A stretch of 64,000 nucleotides of DNA from a halophilic archaeon (GCA_003298465.1 QNGA01000001.1:930001-994000); one strand, 5' to 3'; positions 8,797-17,699 are shown, counted from the first letter of the stretch. A program made the numbers and translations. Notes: a model not told the origin generated them from the letters alone.

Positions 8797-9744
8797 ATGG
8801 ACGTCTCCCGCCTCGCTCCGTTCGCGTTGCTCTGCGCCGTCGTCGTGGGCGGCGCGTTCGCCGCTCCTACGGACGTGACGGACGCCCCGACGTCGTTCGA
8901 GCGCTCGCCGACGGTCGTCGACGACTGCACGACCATCACCGAGTCCGGTCGGTACGTCATCGGGACGGACGTCGAGAACCGAACCGCGGACGTGTGCATC
9001 CGAATCGCTGCGAGCGACGTGACGCTCGAGGGCCGAGGCCACGTCGTCTCCGGCGGCCGGTTCCGCGAGAACACGACGGGGGTGCTGGTGGTCGACGCGG
9101 CGAACGTGACCGTCCGGAACCTCACGGCCGTCCGCTGGACGTTCGGCGTCCGCTTCGAGCGAGCGGCGCGCGCCAGCGTCGCCGAGGTGGCGACGTGGCG
9201 GACCGGCAACGGCGTCACGCTGCGCTCGTCTCCGGGCGCGACGGTCACCGGCGTACGAACGGAGAACGGCTTCTCGGGAGTCGTGCTCGTCGACGCAGAC
9301 GGGACCGTCGTCCGCGACAGCGCGGCGTCGGCTCACAGCGAAGAGGGAGTCCTCGTCGCGGAGTCGCGCGCCGTGACCCTGCGGAACTGCACGGTGACCG
9401 ACAGCGCGGTCGGGGTCGCGCTCGCCGGAACGTCGGCGAGCAGCCTCCGCGACAGCACTCTCCGGGAGAATCGAGTGGGCGTCCTACTGGTCGACGCCCG
9501 GGGCAACGACCTCCGGAACCTCGAGCTGTCGAACGACGCGAACCTCCGTCTGGTGAACGCGAGTCGAAATCGGCTCCCGGCGAACGAGACGGAAGCCGGA
9601 CGTTGGCGAACGTCGAGCCGTTCAGCCGCCCAGCGCCTGCTGGATGACCGAGGAGTACGACGACTCGCCGATGTTGAACGCGACCTGGTTGATGACCTGA
9701 CCGTCGTGGTTCTGCCGGAACGACTGGGCGAACTGGTTCGATAG
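8797..9744 (+). CDS. Secreted NosD-like right-handed beta-helix protein
   Basis: A signal peptide (SRLAPFALLCAVVVGGAFAA) is followed by parallel beta-helix repeats of the NosD/CASH type: VTLEGRGHVVSGG, NVTVRNLTAVRW, VTLRNCTVTDSAVGVALAGT, RENRVGVLLVDARGNDLRNLEL. Such proteins bind or modify carbohydrate at the cell surface; no function can be assigned. The ATG at 8797 is chosen because it precedes the signal peptide. The fold runs to about residue 265. The last ~40 residues (nt 9622-9744) lie antisense to the 3' end of the permuted livK and look like read-through rather than beta-helix, so the natural end of the gene may have been lost. Confidence 0.75.
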   Translation: MDVSRLAPFALLCAVVVGGAFAAPTDVTDAPTSFERSPTVVDDCTTITESGRYVIGTDVENRTADVCIRIAASDVTLEGRGHVVSGGRFRENTTGVLVVDAANVTVRNLTAVRWTFGVRFERAARASVAEVATWRTGNGVTLRSSPGATVTGVRTENGFSGVVLVDADGTVVRDSAASAHSEEGVLVAESRAVTLRNCTVTDSAVGVALAGTSASSLRDSTLRENRVGVLLVDARGNDLRNLELSNDANLRLVNASRNRLPANETEAGRWRTSSRSAAQRLLDDRGVRRLADVERDLVDDLTVVVLPERLGELVR

Positions 9745-10902
9745 CTGCTGGCCGTAGTCGTTGTTGACGAACAGCGTCGACGCCGAGGACGCGCCGATGC
9801 GCTCGGAGGCGACCTGCGCCATCACCTGGCCCTGCAGGATGTCGCTCGGAGCCGTCCGGAAGACGAAGTCGTCGTCCTGAAGCCGCGTGACCGTGATGGC
9901 GGTGCTCGACGGCGAACAGCCGACGACGTTGTTCGGGATGTACACCTCCGACGAAACGGGGATGTTGTTACCCGAGGAGGCCGGCCCGGATATGGCCGGG
10001 AAGCCGGCGTTGACCAGTGCGTTCGCCCCGCTGAGCGCAGGCTGGCGGGCCGTCTGGGTGTCCTCGACCTGGGTCTGGACCTGGAGGTCGACGTCGGCGT
10101 CGTTCACCTGCTGAATCGGGATGCGCGAGGCCTGTATCATCGGCGTCCCGACGGAGCCGAGGTCGCCCGTCTCCGGCAGCAGGATGCCGACCCTGATCGT
10201 CCGCCCCATGCCACCCGGGGCGTTATCGGCGGCGGGACCGCCGGCGTTGCTCTCGAACCGGCGGGTGTTGACGACCTCGATACCGTCGTCGGTCTGCGGC
10301 GCGAACTGCCAGACGTTGTAGGAGGCGGACGCCATGTCGCCGTTCTCGTCGAAGTTCGTCACGCTCGATGCGCCCTGGTAGTTCACGTCCTCGCCGTTCG
10401 CTGCGGCCCTGACGGCGTCGACGAAGTTCTGGGGGCCGAAGTCCTTCCCCGGCGGGTTCGCGACCCGACGCATCTGCTGGCGGATGGCCGACCCGTCGTT
10501 CTCGCCCGCCGCCGCGTTCGCCAGGATGAGGATGGCGACGGAGTCGTACGACTGGGAGGTGAACACGCCCGGTTCACTGTCGTACGCGTCGCGGTACAAC
10601 TGCTGGAACGCCTGTCGGTTCGGTCCCGCGGGCGCGGGTGCGGTGCCGGTGACGTTGTTCATCGGATTGCCGACCTGGTTCGGCAGTGCGGAGTCCTGCA
10701 GTCCGTCCGGGACGAGTACGTCGAGGTCACTTCGCCCCATCCCGTAGAGGTCCCGGAACAACTGGATTCCGCTCTGGGGGTATCCGATGACGACGAGCAT
10801 GTCCGGTCCGCCGTCCTGCTGCCGTAGGTTTCCCATCAATCCCACCGTAGTGGCCGCTCCCACTCCCCGGAGGTAGTCGCGTCGGTCGATTTTTGGACTC
10901 AT
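9622..10902 (-). CDS. Circularly permuted LivK-type substrate-binding protein
   Basis: Probable extracytoplasmic binding protein for the LivHMGF importer nearby. Residues 1-25 are a twin-arginine-type signal (RRDYLRGVGAATTVGLMG) without the usual lipobox cysteine. Residues ~33-218 (from PDMLVVIGYPQSGIQLF to VVNTRRFES) match what is normally the C-terminal half of haloarchaeal LivK. Residues ~219-233 are a Gly/Ala linker. Residues ~234-426 (TIRVGILLPETGDLG to SSYSSVIQQALGG) match the normal N-terminal half. In standard proteins QALGG runs directly into PDMLVVIGY, so the break falls inside the second lobe and old ends are joined by the linker. The stop codon directly follows QQALGG. The halves are intact and free of stops, so it may be expressed and fold. 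Family order is from memory of haloarchaeal homologues. Confidence 0.85.
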   Translation of the reverse strand: MSPKIDRRDYLRGVGAATTVGLMGNLRQQDGGPDMLVVIGYPQSGIQLFRDLYGMGRSDLDVLVPDGLQDSALPNQVGNPMNNVTGTAPAPAGPNRQAFQQLYRDAYDSEPGVFTSQSYDSVAILILANAAAGENDGSAIRQQMRRVANPPGKDFGPQNFVDAVRAAANGEDVNYQGASSVTNFDENGDMASASYNVWQFAPQTDDGIEVVNTRRFESNAGGPAADNAPGGMGRTIRVGILLPETGDLGSVGTPMIQASRIPIQQVNDADVDLQVQTQVEDTQTARQPALSGANALVNAGFPAISGPASSGNNIPVSSEVYIPNNVVGCSPSSTAITVTRLQDDDFVFRTAPSDILQGQVMAQVASERIGASSASTLFVNNDYGQQLSNQFAQSFRQNHDGQVINQVAFNIGESSYSSVIQQALGG

Positions 10903-10939
10903 GTCCGGGGAGAAATGTCGACACAGCGGGCAAAAAGTC

Positions 10940-10950
10940 TATTTTAAAGT
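10940..10950 (-). promoter_or_regulatory. TATA box of the permuted livK gene
   Basis: ACTTTAAAATA on the minus strand lies ~38-48 bp before the ATG at 10902, giving a leader of ~10-15 nt. An intact promoter argues that the permuted gene is expressed. Confidence 0.5.
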
Positions 10951-11242
10951 ATCATTATAGATTAGGGTCGATTCATCGCCGACCCTCGAATAAGACAGGT
11001 GTCGGCGCTTCTGGTGGTGACGGGACGGAGCTTCCGGTCGCGTCGAAATCGGGGAGACGAGCGGACGGACGTCGACGGACGGACAGGAACGACGAGTCGG
11101 TCCACGTCGGTCGTCGTTTCCGTTCGAAGTGTCGGTGCGCTGGCCAATGGCGGTCGACTTCACGTTGCCGTCGTCCGGGGACGTCGGTCGACGTAGAAGG
11201 ATGCGCTGGCGGTCGAACGGGGGTGCACGTCCGACGGCGGGG
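10951..11242. other. Intergenic region upstream of livK
   Basis: About 290 bp of GC-rich sequence between the livK promoter and the 3' end of the CBS gene. Short open frames here are arginine-rich and have no start signals. No RNA gene or repeat was recognised. Confidence 0.3.
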
Positions 11243-11818
11243 TCAGAAGTCCCGGCAGTCGCTGCAGACGAGCTGTCCGTTCACGTTCGTCAGGGCGTGG
11301 GTCAGCGACCCGCACACCTCACAGATGCTCTGGTTAGCGTACTCCGTGTCGCCGCCGTCCGTGTTCGCGGGCCGTTCGACGGGCGTCGCCCCGGCGGTCT
11401 CGGTCGGCTCGCGGCCCTGGTGCGAGTTGATGCTCGACGGTGACGTCGACGCCGAGATGACGTCCCGTTCGGTGAGCACTCCCACGAGCTCCTCGTCTTC
11501 GGTGACGACGATGCGGCGAATCTCCTGGTGGGTCATCGTCCCCGCGGCGTCGGCGAGACTCCGGTCCGCGCCGGTCGTCACGACCGGACTGGTCATCGCC
11601 TCCGACACCGTCGTGGAGGCCGGGTCGCGCTCGTCTGCCACGAGGTCCAACACGTCCGATTCGGTCATGATCCCCACCGGTTCGCTCCCCCGGAGGACGA
11701 CGACGCTACCGACCCCTTCCGACTGCATGAGCTGTACCGCCCCCAGTACGGTGTCTGATTCGCTGACACCGACGTACTCCCTGGTCATCACGTCCCGTAC
11801 TGTGACTTCGCCTTCCAT
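11243..11818 (-). CDS. CBS-pair domain protein with C-terminal zinc ribbon
   Basis: Two CBS repeats (about residues 5-60 and 70-125) carry the usual pattern VRDVMTREYVGVSESDTVLGAV and VSEAMTSPVVTTGADRSLADA; together they form an adenosine-nucleotide-sensing Bateman module. After a flexible linker, CEVCGSLTHALTNVNGQLVC followed by SDC forms a CxxC...CxxC zinc ribbon at the extreme C-terminus. It probably acts as a cytosolic energy-state or ligand sensor controlling an unknown partner. It stands alone, with its own upstream gap of 70 bp to gch3. Confidence 0.85.
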   Translation of the reverse strand: MEGEVTVRDVMTREYVGVSESDTVLGAVQLMQSEGVGSVVVLRGSEPVGIMTESDVLDLVADERDPASTTVSEAMTSPVVTTGADRSLADAAGTMTHQEIRRIVVTEDEELVGVLTERDVISASTSPSSINSHQGREPTETAGATPVERPANTDGGDTEYANQSICEVCGSLTHALTNVNGQLVCSDCRDF

Positions 11819-11889
11819 GTGGCAACGTTTGGCACAACTGGCCTAAAAGCTATCCCCGGCAACTTTATCGTCGCGTCGGCCGAACAGTT

Positions 11890-12660
11890 CTAGTTCGTCG
11901 GGTCCGCGAACTCGACGCGACTGCCGACCGCCCGGCACGTTTCGAGGGCGTGCTTGGCGGCCATCCCGGCGTCCTGGGCGACGGCACCGCTCCCGACGCC
12001 GACCTTGAGTTCGACCTCGGCGGTCTCCTCGACGTGCTCGATGGCGTCCTCGTAGTCGGCCTCGTCCATCTCCGGGCAGACCGCGATGACGTTGTCGCCG
12101 CCGACGAAGAAGCTGAGGGCGTCGTACTCGGTGCGCATGTACTCCATCAGCGTTGCGTACCCCTTCTCGATGTGGATGAACGAGTCGAAGGCGTTGACCT
12201 CGTCGGTGTAGTTGCCCGTCATGTCGTTGACGTCGAAGTGGGCGATCTGGACGTCGTCGCCGGTCCGGAACTGTTCGTCGATAGCTCGGCCCCGCAGAAT
12301 CTCGCTTCTGGACTTGTCCTGGGCGCTGCCGGCGTCCTGAAGCAGTTCGGTGGCGTCTTCGAGCGCCACGATGGGACTGGTTCCGGTGGCGACGCTCAGA
12401 CTGACCGTCACCGGGAACCTGTTCGCGACGGACTCCTGGACGAGCGCGTGGTCGTCGATGGTGAGTCCGTTCGTCACGGCGACCATGTTGTCGAATCGCG
12501 TGAAGAAGACGTACCCCTCGCGATTGCCGATCAACTGCGAGAGGTCGGCGTAGAGTCGCGACTGTAGCGTCTGGAGGTCGACTTCCCGCCGTGGCTCGGG
12601 CGTCACCGTCCACGGCCCGTAGTTGTCGATCTGAATCAGCGTAATCTGGGCGTTCGTCAC
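11890..12660 (-). CDS. gch3: GTP cyclohydrolase III
   Basis: The archaeal enzyme opens GTP to 2-amino-5-formylamino-6-ribosylamino-4(3H)-pyrimidinone 5'-phosphate, an early step toward riboflavin/F420-type cofactors. The 256 residues hold two related ferredoxin-like halves: GYVFFTRFDNMVAVTNGL in the first and DALSFFVGGDNVIAVCP in the second, the latter with the FxGGDN active-site loop. The start is GTG at 12660, with a TATA box (ATTATAAGGG, 12681-12690, minus strand) 20-30 bp upstream, so it is probably leaderless. It is divergent from uridine kinase. Confidence 0.9.
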   Translation of the reverse strand: MTNAQITLIQIDNYGPWTVTPEPRREVDLQTLQSRLYADLSQLIGNREGYVFFTRFDNMVAVTNGLTIDDHALVQESVANRFPVTVSLSVATGTSPIVALEDATELLQDAGSAQDKSRSEILRGRAIDEQFRTGDDVQIAHFDVNDMTGNYTDEVNAFDSFIHIEKGYATLMEYMRTEYDALSFFVGGDNVIAVCPEMDEADYEDAIEHVEETAEVELKVGVGSGAVAQDAGMAAKHALETCRAVGSRVEFADPTN

Positions 12661-12680
12661 GCTCGCGTCTTCTCCCTACT

Positions 12681-12690
12681 CCCTTATAAT
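12681..12690 (-). promoter_or_regulatory. TATA box of gch3
   Basis: ATTATAAGGG on the minus strand lies 21-30 bp before the GTG start, fitting a leaderless transcript. Confidence 0.5.
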
Positions 12691-12771
12691 TCGTCCTAAT
12701 CGCGGTACGCGTCACGGAACTGGGGAAAGATTCCGGGAGATTGAAGCGCCTCGGGTGCAAGCGACCGCCAG

Positions 12772-13497
12772 ATGACTATCCCCTCGTTCGTCGTCGGCAT
12801 CGCCGGCGGAACCGGTGCCGGCAAGACGACGGTCGCCCGCGAGATAACGGAAGCCGTCGAGGACGCGGTCACGCGCATTCCGATGGACAACTACTACCAG
12901 GACCTCTCGCACCTCGACGTCGCCGAGCGCGAGGACGTCAACTACGACCACCCGTCGGCGTTCGAGTGGGAGCTGCTGGGCGACCACCTCGACGCCCTGC
13001 TGTCCGGTCAGACCATCGAGATGCCCCAGTACGACTTCTCGGTCCACAACCGCAAGGAGGAGACGCTGACGGTCGAGCCGACCGACGTGGTCGTCCTGGA
13101 GGGCATCTTCGCGCTCTACGACTCGGACGTCAACGAGATGCTCGACCTGCAGGTGTACGTCGAGACGGACGCCGACGTGCGCATCCTCCGGCGCATCGAG
13201 CGCGACGTGGTCGACCGCGGCCGCGACCTCGAGGGCGTCATCGAGCAGTACCTCTCGACGGTGAAGCCGATGCACGAGCAGTTCGTCGAACCGACGAAGA
13301 AACACGCCGACATCATCATCCCCGAGGGCGCGAACAGCGTCGCGGTGAACCTGCTGGAGGAGAAGGTGATGGCCGAGACGTACTCCGGGTGGGGCGTCGA
13401 CGAGGAGGACCTGCAACTGCCCGGCGACGAGGAGGAAGTTCCGCCGGCGGCGACGCCCGGACCGGACGGTGAGCGCTGGGAACGCGAGAACGAGTGA
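12772..13497 (+). CDS. udk: Uridine kinase
   Basis: It phosphorylates uridine/cytidine in pyrimidine salvage. The P-loop is GIAGGTGAGKTTVA at about residues 9-22. The PMDNYYQDLS substrate motif, NYDHPSAFEWELL and MPQYDFSVHNRKEET are the characteristic uridine kinase stretches; RRIERDVVDRGRD matches the lid region. The ~35-residue acidic tail is extra relative to bacterial enzymes. The gene stands alone on the plus strand, convergent with the small conserved gene at 13514. Confidence 0.93.
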   Translation: MTIPSFVVGIAGGTGAGKTTVAREITEAVEDAVTRIPMDNYYQDLSHLDVAEREDVNYDHPSAFEWELLGDHLDALLSGQTIEMPQYDFSVHNRKEETLTVEPTDVVVLEGIFALYDSDVNEMLDLQVYVETDADVRILRRIERDVVDRGRDLEGVIEQYLSTVKPMHEQFVEPTKKHADIIIPEGANSVAVNLLEEKVMAETYSGWGVDEEDLQLPGDEEEVPPAATPGPDGERWERENE

Positions 13498-13513
13498 GCC
13501 GCCTCTCGGTAGT

Positions 13514-13834
13514 TTACACGTGGCTGTTCTCGGAGATTTCGCCCTTCGGATGGTAGTCCCAGAACCCGCCCCGTCGCATCGCCTCGCCGACGCTCTGGTG
13601 GAAGTCGACGATGTCGTCGAACTCCGCCTGGTCGACGTGGTCGAAGATGTCGTCGACGCTGACGACCTTCCGGTAGTTGATGCGCACCGGTTCGTCGGCG
13701 TGCGCCTCGACGAACTCGTCGCGCGAGAGCGGGAAGTCCTCCTCCTCGTCGAGTTTCTTCGCCAGGATGGCGAGACCGTACTTGCGGCCACCCTCGCTGC
13801 CCTCCTCGCCGTCGGGGTCGTGCGGCCAATCCAT
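13514..13834 (-). CDS. Conserved haloarchaeal protein (DUF5785-like)
   Basis: A 106-residue acidic protein starting MDWPHDPDGEEGSEGGRKYG. It looks like the small haloarchaeal family I know as DUF5785, which has no assigned function. There is no signal or membrane segment. The frame is open to 13945, but similarity to the family begins at the ATG at 13834. It lies between udk and aroC, transcribed against both. Confidence 0.75.
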   Translation of the reverse strand: MDWPHDPDGEEGSEGGRKYGLAILAKKLDEEEDFPLSRDEFVEAHADEPVRINYRKVVSVDDIFDHVDQAEFDDIVDFHQSVGEAMRRGGFWDYHPKGEISENSHV

Positions 13835-14006
13835 GTCCCGAGATGGGTCCGGGGGCACGAAAAGGATTACTGTCTCCGCTTCGACGGCTCCCGTTCTGAC
13901 GACCGCTCGGACGCCGTCCGGTGCGCTCCCGACTCCGGTCCACATCGACCGGGGAGCATTGCGCCTTGTGCAAAGGCTAAATGGGCGGCACCCTCACCGT
14001 CTACTC

Positions 14007-15179
14007 ATGAACGGGAACAGCTTCGGACGGCTCTTCCAGGTGACGACGTTCGGGGAGAGCCACGGCGACGCGATGGGGGTCACCGTCTCCGGGTGTCCGG
14101 CCGGCCTCGAACTCGCGGAGGAGGACGTACAGCGCGACCTGGACCGGCGCAAGCCCGGCCAGTCGATGATAACGACGAGCCGCGGCGAACCGGACGAGGT
14201 GTCGATACAGTCCGGCGTCCAGGACGGTTACACCACGGGGACGCCGATCGGGATGGTCATCCAGAACAAGGACGCTCGCTCGGAGAAGTACGAGCCGTTC
14301 GTCACCGCGCCCCGGCCCTCGCACGGCGACTTCACCTACTCGGCGAAGTTCGGCACGCGCAACTGGGGCGGCGGTGGGCGCTCGTCGGCCCGGGAGACCG
14401 TCAACTGGGTGGCCGCGGGCGCGATAGCGAAGAAGATTCTCGAACGCGAGGGCGTCGAACTCAAGGCCCACGTCAACCAGATCGGCGACATCGAGGCCCC
14501 CGACGTCTCCTTCGAGCAGATCAAAGAGCACAGCGAGGAGAACGAGGTGCGATGTGCCCACCCCGAGACGGCCGAGACGATGCGCGAGCGCATCGACGAG
14601 TACCAGGAAGTGGGCGACTCCATCGGCGGGTCCATCTACTTCGAGGCGCGTGGCGTTCCGCGCGGACTCGGCGCGCCGCGGTTCGACTCCGTGTCGGCCC
14701 GGCTCGGTCAGGCGATGATGAGCGTCCCCGCCAGCACGGCGTTCGAGTTCGGTCTGGGCCGCGAGGCCCGCGAGCGGACCGGGTCGGACCGCAACGACGA
14801 GTGGGAGTTCGAGGGCGAGGCGGGGAGCGACCCGCAGGAGCGCGGCGACCCCGTGCCGGTCGAGAACGACCACGGCGGCATCCAGGGCGGCATCACGACG
14901 GGCGAACCCATCTACGGCGAGGTGACCCTGCACGCGCCCACCTCCATCCCGAAGGAGCAGACGACGGTCGACTGGGAGACGGGCGAGAAGAAGGAGGTGC
15001 AGGTCATCGGTCGTCACGACCCGGTGCTGCCGCCGCGCGGCGTCCCGGTCGTGGAGGCGATGCTCTCGCTGACGCTCGTGGACTTCCTGTTGCTCTCCGG
15101 TCGGGTCAACCCCGACCGAATCGACGACCGTCCCGGCGAGTACGACACCGACTACCACCCGAGCAGCCCGGAGGAGTGA
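14007..15179 (+). CDS. aroC: Chorismate synthase
   Basis: The last shikimate-pathway enzyme converts EPSP to chorismate using reduced FMN. The 390 residues carry all family signatures: GNSFGRLFQVTTFGESHGDA at the N-terminus, DLDRRKPGQSMITTSRGEPD, the FMN-binding region RPSHGDFTYSAKFG and GGGRSSARETVNWVAAGAIA, and VENDHGGIQGGITTGEPI. The start at 14007 is fixed by homology; the longer open frame to 13677 is antisense to the DUF5785-like gene. It is monocistronic here. Confidence 0.96.
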   Translation: MNGNSFGRLFQVTTFGESHGDAMGVTVSGCPAGLELAEEDVQRDLDRRKPGQSMITTSRGEPDEVSIQSGVQDGYTTGTPIGMVIQNKDARSEKYEPFVTAPRPSHGDFTYSAKFGTRNWGGGGRSSARETVNWVAAGAIAKKILEREGVELKAHVNQIGDIEAPDVSFEQIKEHSEENEVRCAHPETAETMRERIDEYQEVGDSIGGSIYFEARGVPRGLGAPRFDSVSARLGQAMMSVPASTAFEFGLGREARERTGSDRNDEWEFEGEAGSDPQERGDPVPVENDHGGIQGGITTGEPIYGEVTLHAPTSIPKEQTTVDWETGEKKEVQVIGRHDPVLPPRGVPVVEAMLSLTLVDFLLLSGRVNPDRIDDRPGEYDTDYHPSSPEE

Positions 15180-15267
15180 CCGCTCGCCGGCGAACTGCGG
15201 CGCTTTCTCGCTCACTAACCTTTTTCATCCTTCACTGTCAGTGAACTAATACGGGGAGGAGTCACTC

Positions 15268-17298
15268 GTGCTCTCGTTCGAACCGCTCGACACCGGTCTG
15301 GAGGTCGTCGACGCCGTCGAGGGACGGCGGTACGTCCTCGACTCGTCCGAATCGCTCTCGCCCGCGCCCGCCGACCCGGACCGGTTTCGCTTCCCGGTCG
15401 ACAGCGCCGTCGAGGTCGAGACGTCCGAGTTCCGCCTCGTCGAGCCCGTGGAGGGGTTCGTCCGCGACGAGACGGGCGACTCCGTCCTCCAGGTGTCGCC
15501 CGGGACGCGGACCGACCTCCCGTCGGCCGCCTACAGCGTCGAGTTGAACGCGCCGGTGAAGCTCTACCTCCGGGTCGACGGCGCACTCACCGTCGACGCG
15601 ACCGCCGACCTGATGATCTTCCGGTTCGACCCGCCGGTGCTGGTCGGCGCGCGCTCGTACCACCACCATCCCGCGGCGACGGTGACGACGACCGACGACC
15701 CCCGCGACGTGTTCGCGGCGGTGTCGACGCTCTCGTCGGCGCTGAAGACGACGAGTCCCGAGCGGTCGTACCCGACGCTCCGCGGTCACCCGCCGCTCGT
15801 CGAACGTGGCGACGAACTCCGGATTCCGGACGAACTAACCGCGCCGGAGACGGGCGTCCGCATCGAACTCCCGCCGACGCTCCGGGCGGCCACGGTCGCG
15901 GCGCCGCTGTCGTACTATCTCGGGGCCGAACTGGTACCCGGGGACGACCCCCGACTCGTCGTCGACGGCGACGCCCACTCGCTGGCCGGCCCGCCGGGGT
16001 TCGAACGCAACGTCGAGCGCACGCTGAAGCGAGCGTTCCTCCTCGACTGTCTCGTCCGGACCGAGGGGTACTACCAGGTCGACCTGTACGAGCGCGAGCA
16101 GGTCGCTTCGGACGTCGATCTCGACTTCGCGTCGCTCTACGACGCGTCGCTGGCCGAGCGACTCGACGCGACGCTCGCCGTGCCGTTCGAGACGCTCGCC
16201 CCGCACGTCCCGCGGTGGCCGCTCGTCGCCCACGTCGACCCGACACCCGAGGCGGTCGCCGTGCTCCCGTTCGTCGCGTACGACCTCGGCGTGGTCCGGA
16301 CGGCGGACGCGCGCCGGGCGTCGCCGGACGAGGTGCAGTCGTCGGTGCTCGACGCCTACCTCGGGCAACGACGCGGAGGAGCGGGCGACGAGTCCGAGGA
16401 CGACTCGCCGTTCGTCGCCCTCGGCGACGCCGACGCCGTCGAACAGGTGTGGTTCGGCGACGGCGTTCCGCTCGACGCGACGAAGGGTATTCCGGCCGCG
16501 TTCCACAACGACCTCCGCCGCGACGTCGACCCGGCCAGCATCGACATCACCGTCGTCTGCAACGAGTGCGAGATGACGGCCGAGCAGGCCGTCGCCGAGA
16601 CGGTGTACGGCTCCCGCGAGCAGTTGCCGTTCGACGTGACGCTCCGCCGGGACTGTTCGACGGACGAACTCCGGGCGATTCTCGCGTCGTCGGCGGACCT
16701 CCTCCATTACGTCGGTCACGTCGACGACGACGGCTTCCGGTGTCGTGACGGCACGCTCGACGCGGAGACGGTCGATTCGACCGGCGTCCACGCGTTCCTG
16801 CTGAACGCCTGCCGGTCGTACGAACAGGGTGTCGCGCTGGTGGAGGCGGGTGCCGTCGGCGGCGTCGTCACGTTCAGCGACGTGGTCGACAGCGGCGCGG
16901 TCCGCGTCGGCAGGACGCTCGCCCGCCTGCTGAACCTCGGCTTCCCGCTCCGGTCCGCGCTGCAGCTGGCGGCCGGCGAGAGCATCGTCGGCGGCCACTA
17001 CCTCGTCGTCGGCGACGGGAGCGTCGACGTCGTCCAGGTCGAAGACGGCATTCCGACGCTCTGCGACGTCGAGACGGCGGGGTCGGAGTACGAAGTGACG
17101 CCGGTGACCTACCCGTCGCGCGAGGCGGCGGTCGGGACGATGGCGTACCCCCTGGTCGGGTCGAACGAGCAGCACTTCCTCGCTCCGGGCGAACTGGCGA
17201 CCTTCCGGCTGTCGGAGCCGGAGCTACGGGAGTATCTCTCGGCACACGGCTCGCCCGTGCGAAAAGACGGTGAACTGGTGTGGGACGACCCGCCGTGA
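15268..17298 (+). CDS. CHAT-type caspase-like protease domain protein
   Basis: A 676-residue protein of unknown role. The C-terminal ~220 residues have the CHAT (caspase HetF-associated with TPR) layout: DLLHYVGHVDDDGF, with His480 and His484, is followed 30 residues later by FLLNACRSYEQGVALVEAGA, with Cys515. These match the caspase-like His-Cys dyad. The N-terminal two thirds are beta-rich and unrecognised; a TPR array is not evident. No signal peptide. The start is GTG. A 45-residue membrane protein is encoded convergently with no gap. CHAT proteins act as proteases in cell-death or phage-defence systems such as Craspase or gasdermin pairs, but nothing shows that role here. Similar genes occur in several haloarchaea as far as I recall. 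Confidence 0.7.
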   Translation: MLSFEPLDTGLEVVDAVEGRRYVLDSSESLSPAPADPDRFRFPVDSAVEVETSEFRLVEPVEGFVRDETGDSVLQVSPGTRTDLPSAAYSVELNAPVKLYLRVDGALTVDATADLMIFRFDPPVLVGARSYHHHPAATVTTTDDPRDVFAAVSTLSSALKTTSPERSYPTLRGHPPLVERGDELRIPDELTAPETGVRIELPPTLRAATVAAPLSYYLGAELVPGDDPRLVVDGDAHSLAGPPGFERNVERTLKRAFLLDCLVRTEGYYQVDLYEREQVASDVDLDFASLYDASLAERLDATLAVPFETLAPHVPRWPLVAHVDPTPEAVAVLPFVAYDLGVVRTADARRASPDEVQSSVLDAYLGQRRGGAGDESEDDSPFVALGDADAVEQVWFGDGVPLDATKGIPAAFHNDLRRDVDPASIDITVVCNECEMTAEQAVAETVYGSREQLPFDVTLRRDCSTDELRAILASSADLLHYVGHVDDDGFRCRDGTLDAETVDSTGVHAFLLNACRSYEQGVALVEAGAVGGVVTFSDVVDSGAVRVGRTLARLLNLGFPLRSALQLAAGESIVGGHYLVVGDGSVDVVQVEDGIPTLCDVETAGSEYEVTPVTYPSREAAVGTMAYPLVGSNEQHFLAPGELATFRLSEPELREYLSAHGSPVRKDGELVWDDPP

Positions 17299-17436
17299 CT
17301 ACGGCCCGTAGACCGCGAGCGTTCCCACGCCCGCGGAGACGCTTCCCACGTGCGCGAGCAGCAGCAGCGTCGCGAACAGGACGCCGATGACGCGGGGGTT
17401 CGTCGCCAAGTTCGTCGGGAGGTTCTCGTCGGTCAT
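17299..17436 (-). CDS. 45-residue single-span membrane protein (DUF7503-like)
   Basis: The minus strand encodes MTDENLPTNLATNPRVIGVL followed by a hydrophobic stretch (FATLLLLAHVGSVSAG) and a short tail. The pattern, a polar N-terminus ending NPR then one membrane helix with an SVSAG-like end, matches small haloarchaeal proteins I know as DUF7503. The function is unknown. Its stop codon abuts that of the CHAT gene, so the two are convergent. Confidence 0.6.
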   Translation of the reverse strand: MTDENLPTNLATNPRVIGVLFATLLLLAHVGSVSAGVGTLAVYGP

Positions 17437-17699
17437 GGCGTCGGGCCGACGAGAGCCAGCCACTTCGACATTCACCGCCTAACTCGAATCAACTCCGACC
17501 TAGACGAACGAAGGATGCGCTTTCTCGCCGACGAACGACCGACGCCGGGGTCAATCGGAGATTTCACTGGCGGTAGGCGACGGTTTCGCGGTGGTGACCG
17601 CGCGTACCGAGCGTGCAACGCTGGCCCGAACGTCCATTTTTCCGGACCAGGCATAAATTTATTACGATAGGGAATCACATAGTAACATGTCATCCGGCA

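Noticed and set aside
13677..14006. Upstream extension of chorismate synthase
   Set aside because: The family N-terminus begins at 14007, and the extension is antisense to the conserved small gene at 13514-13834.
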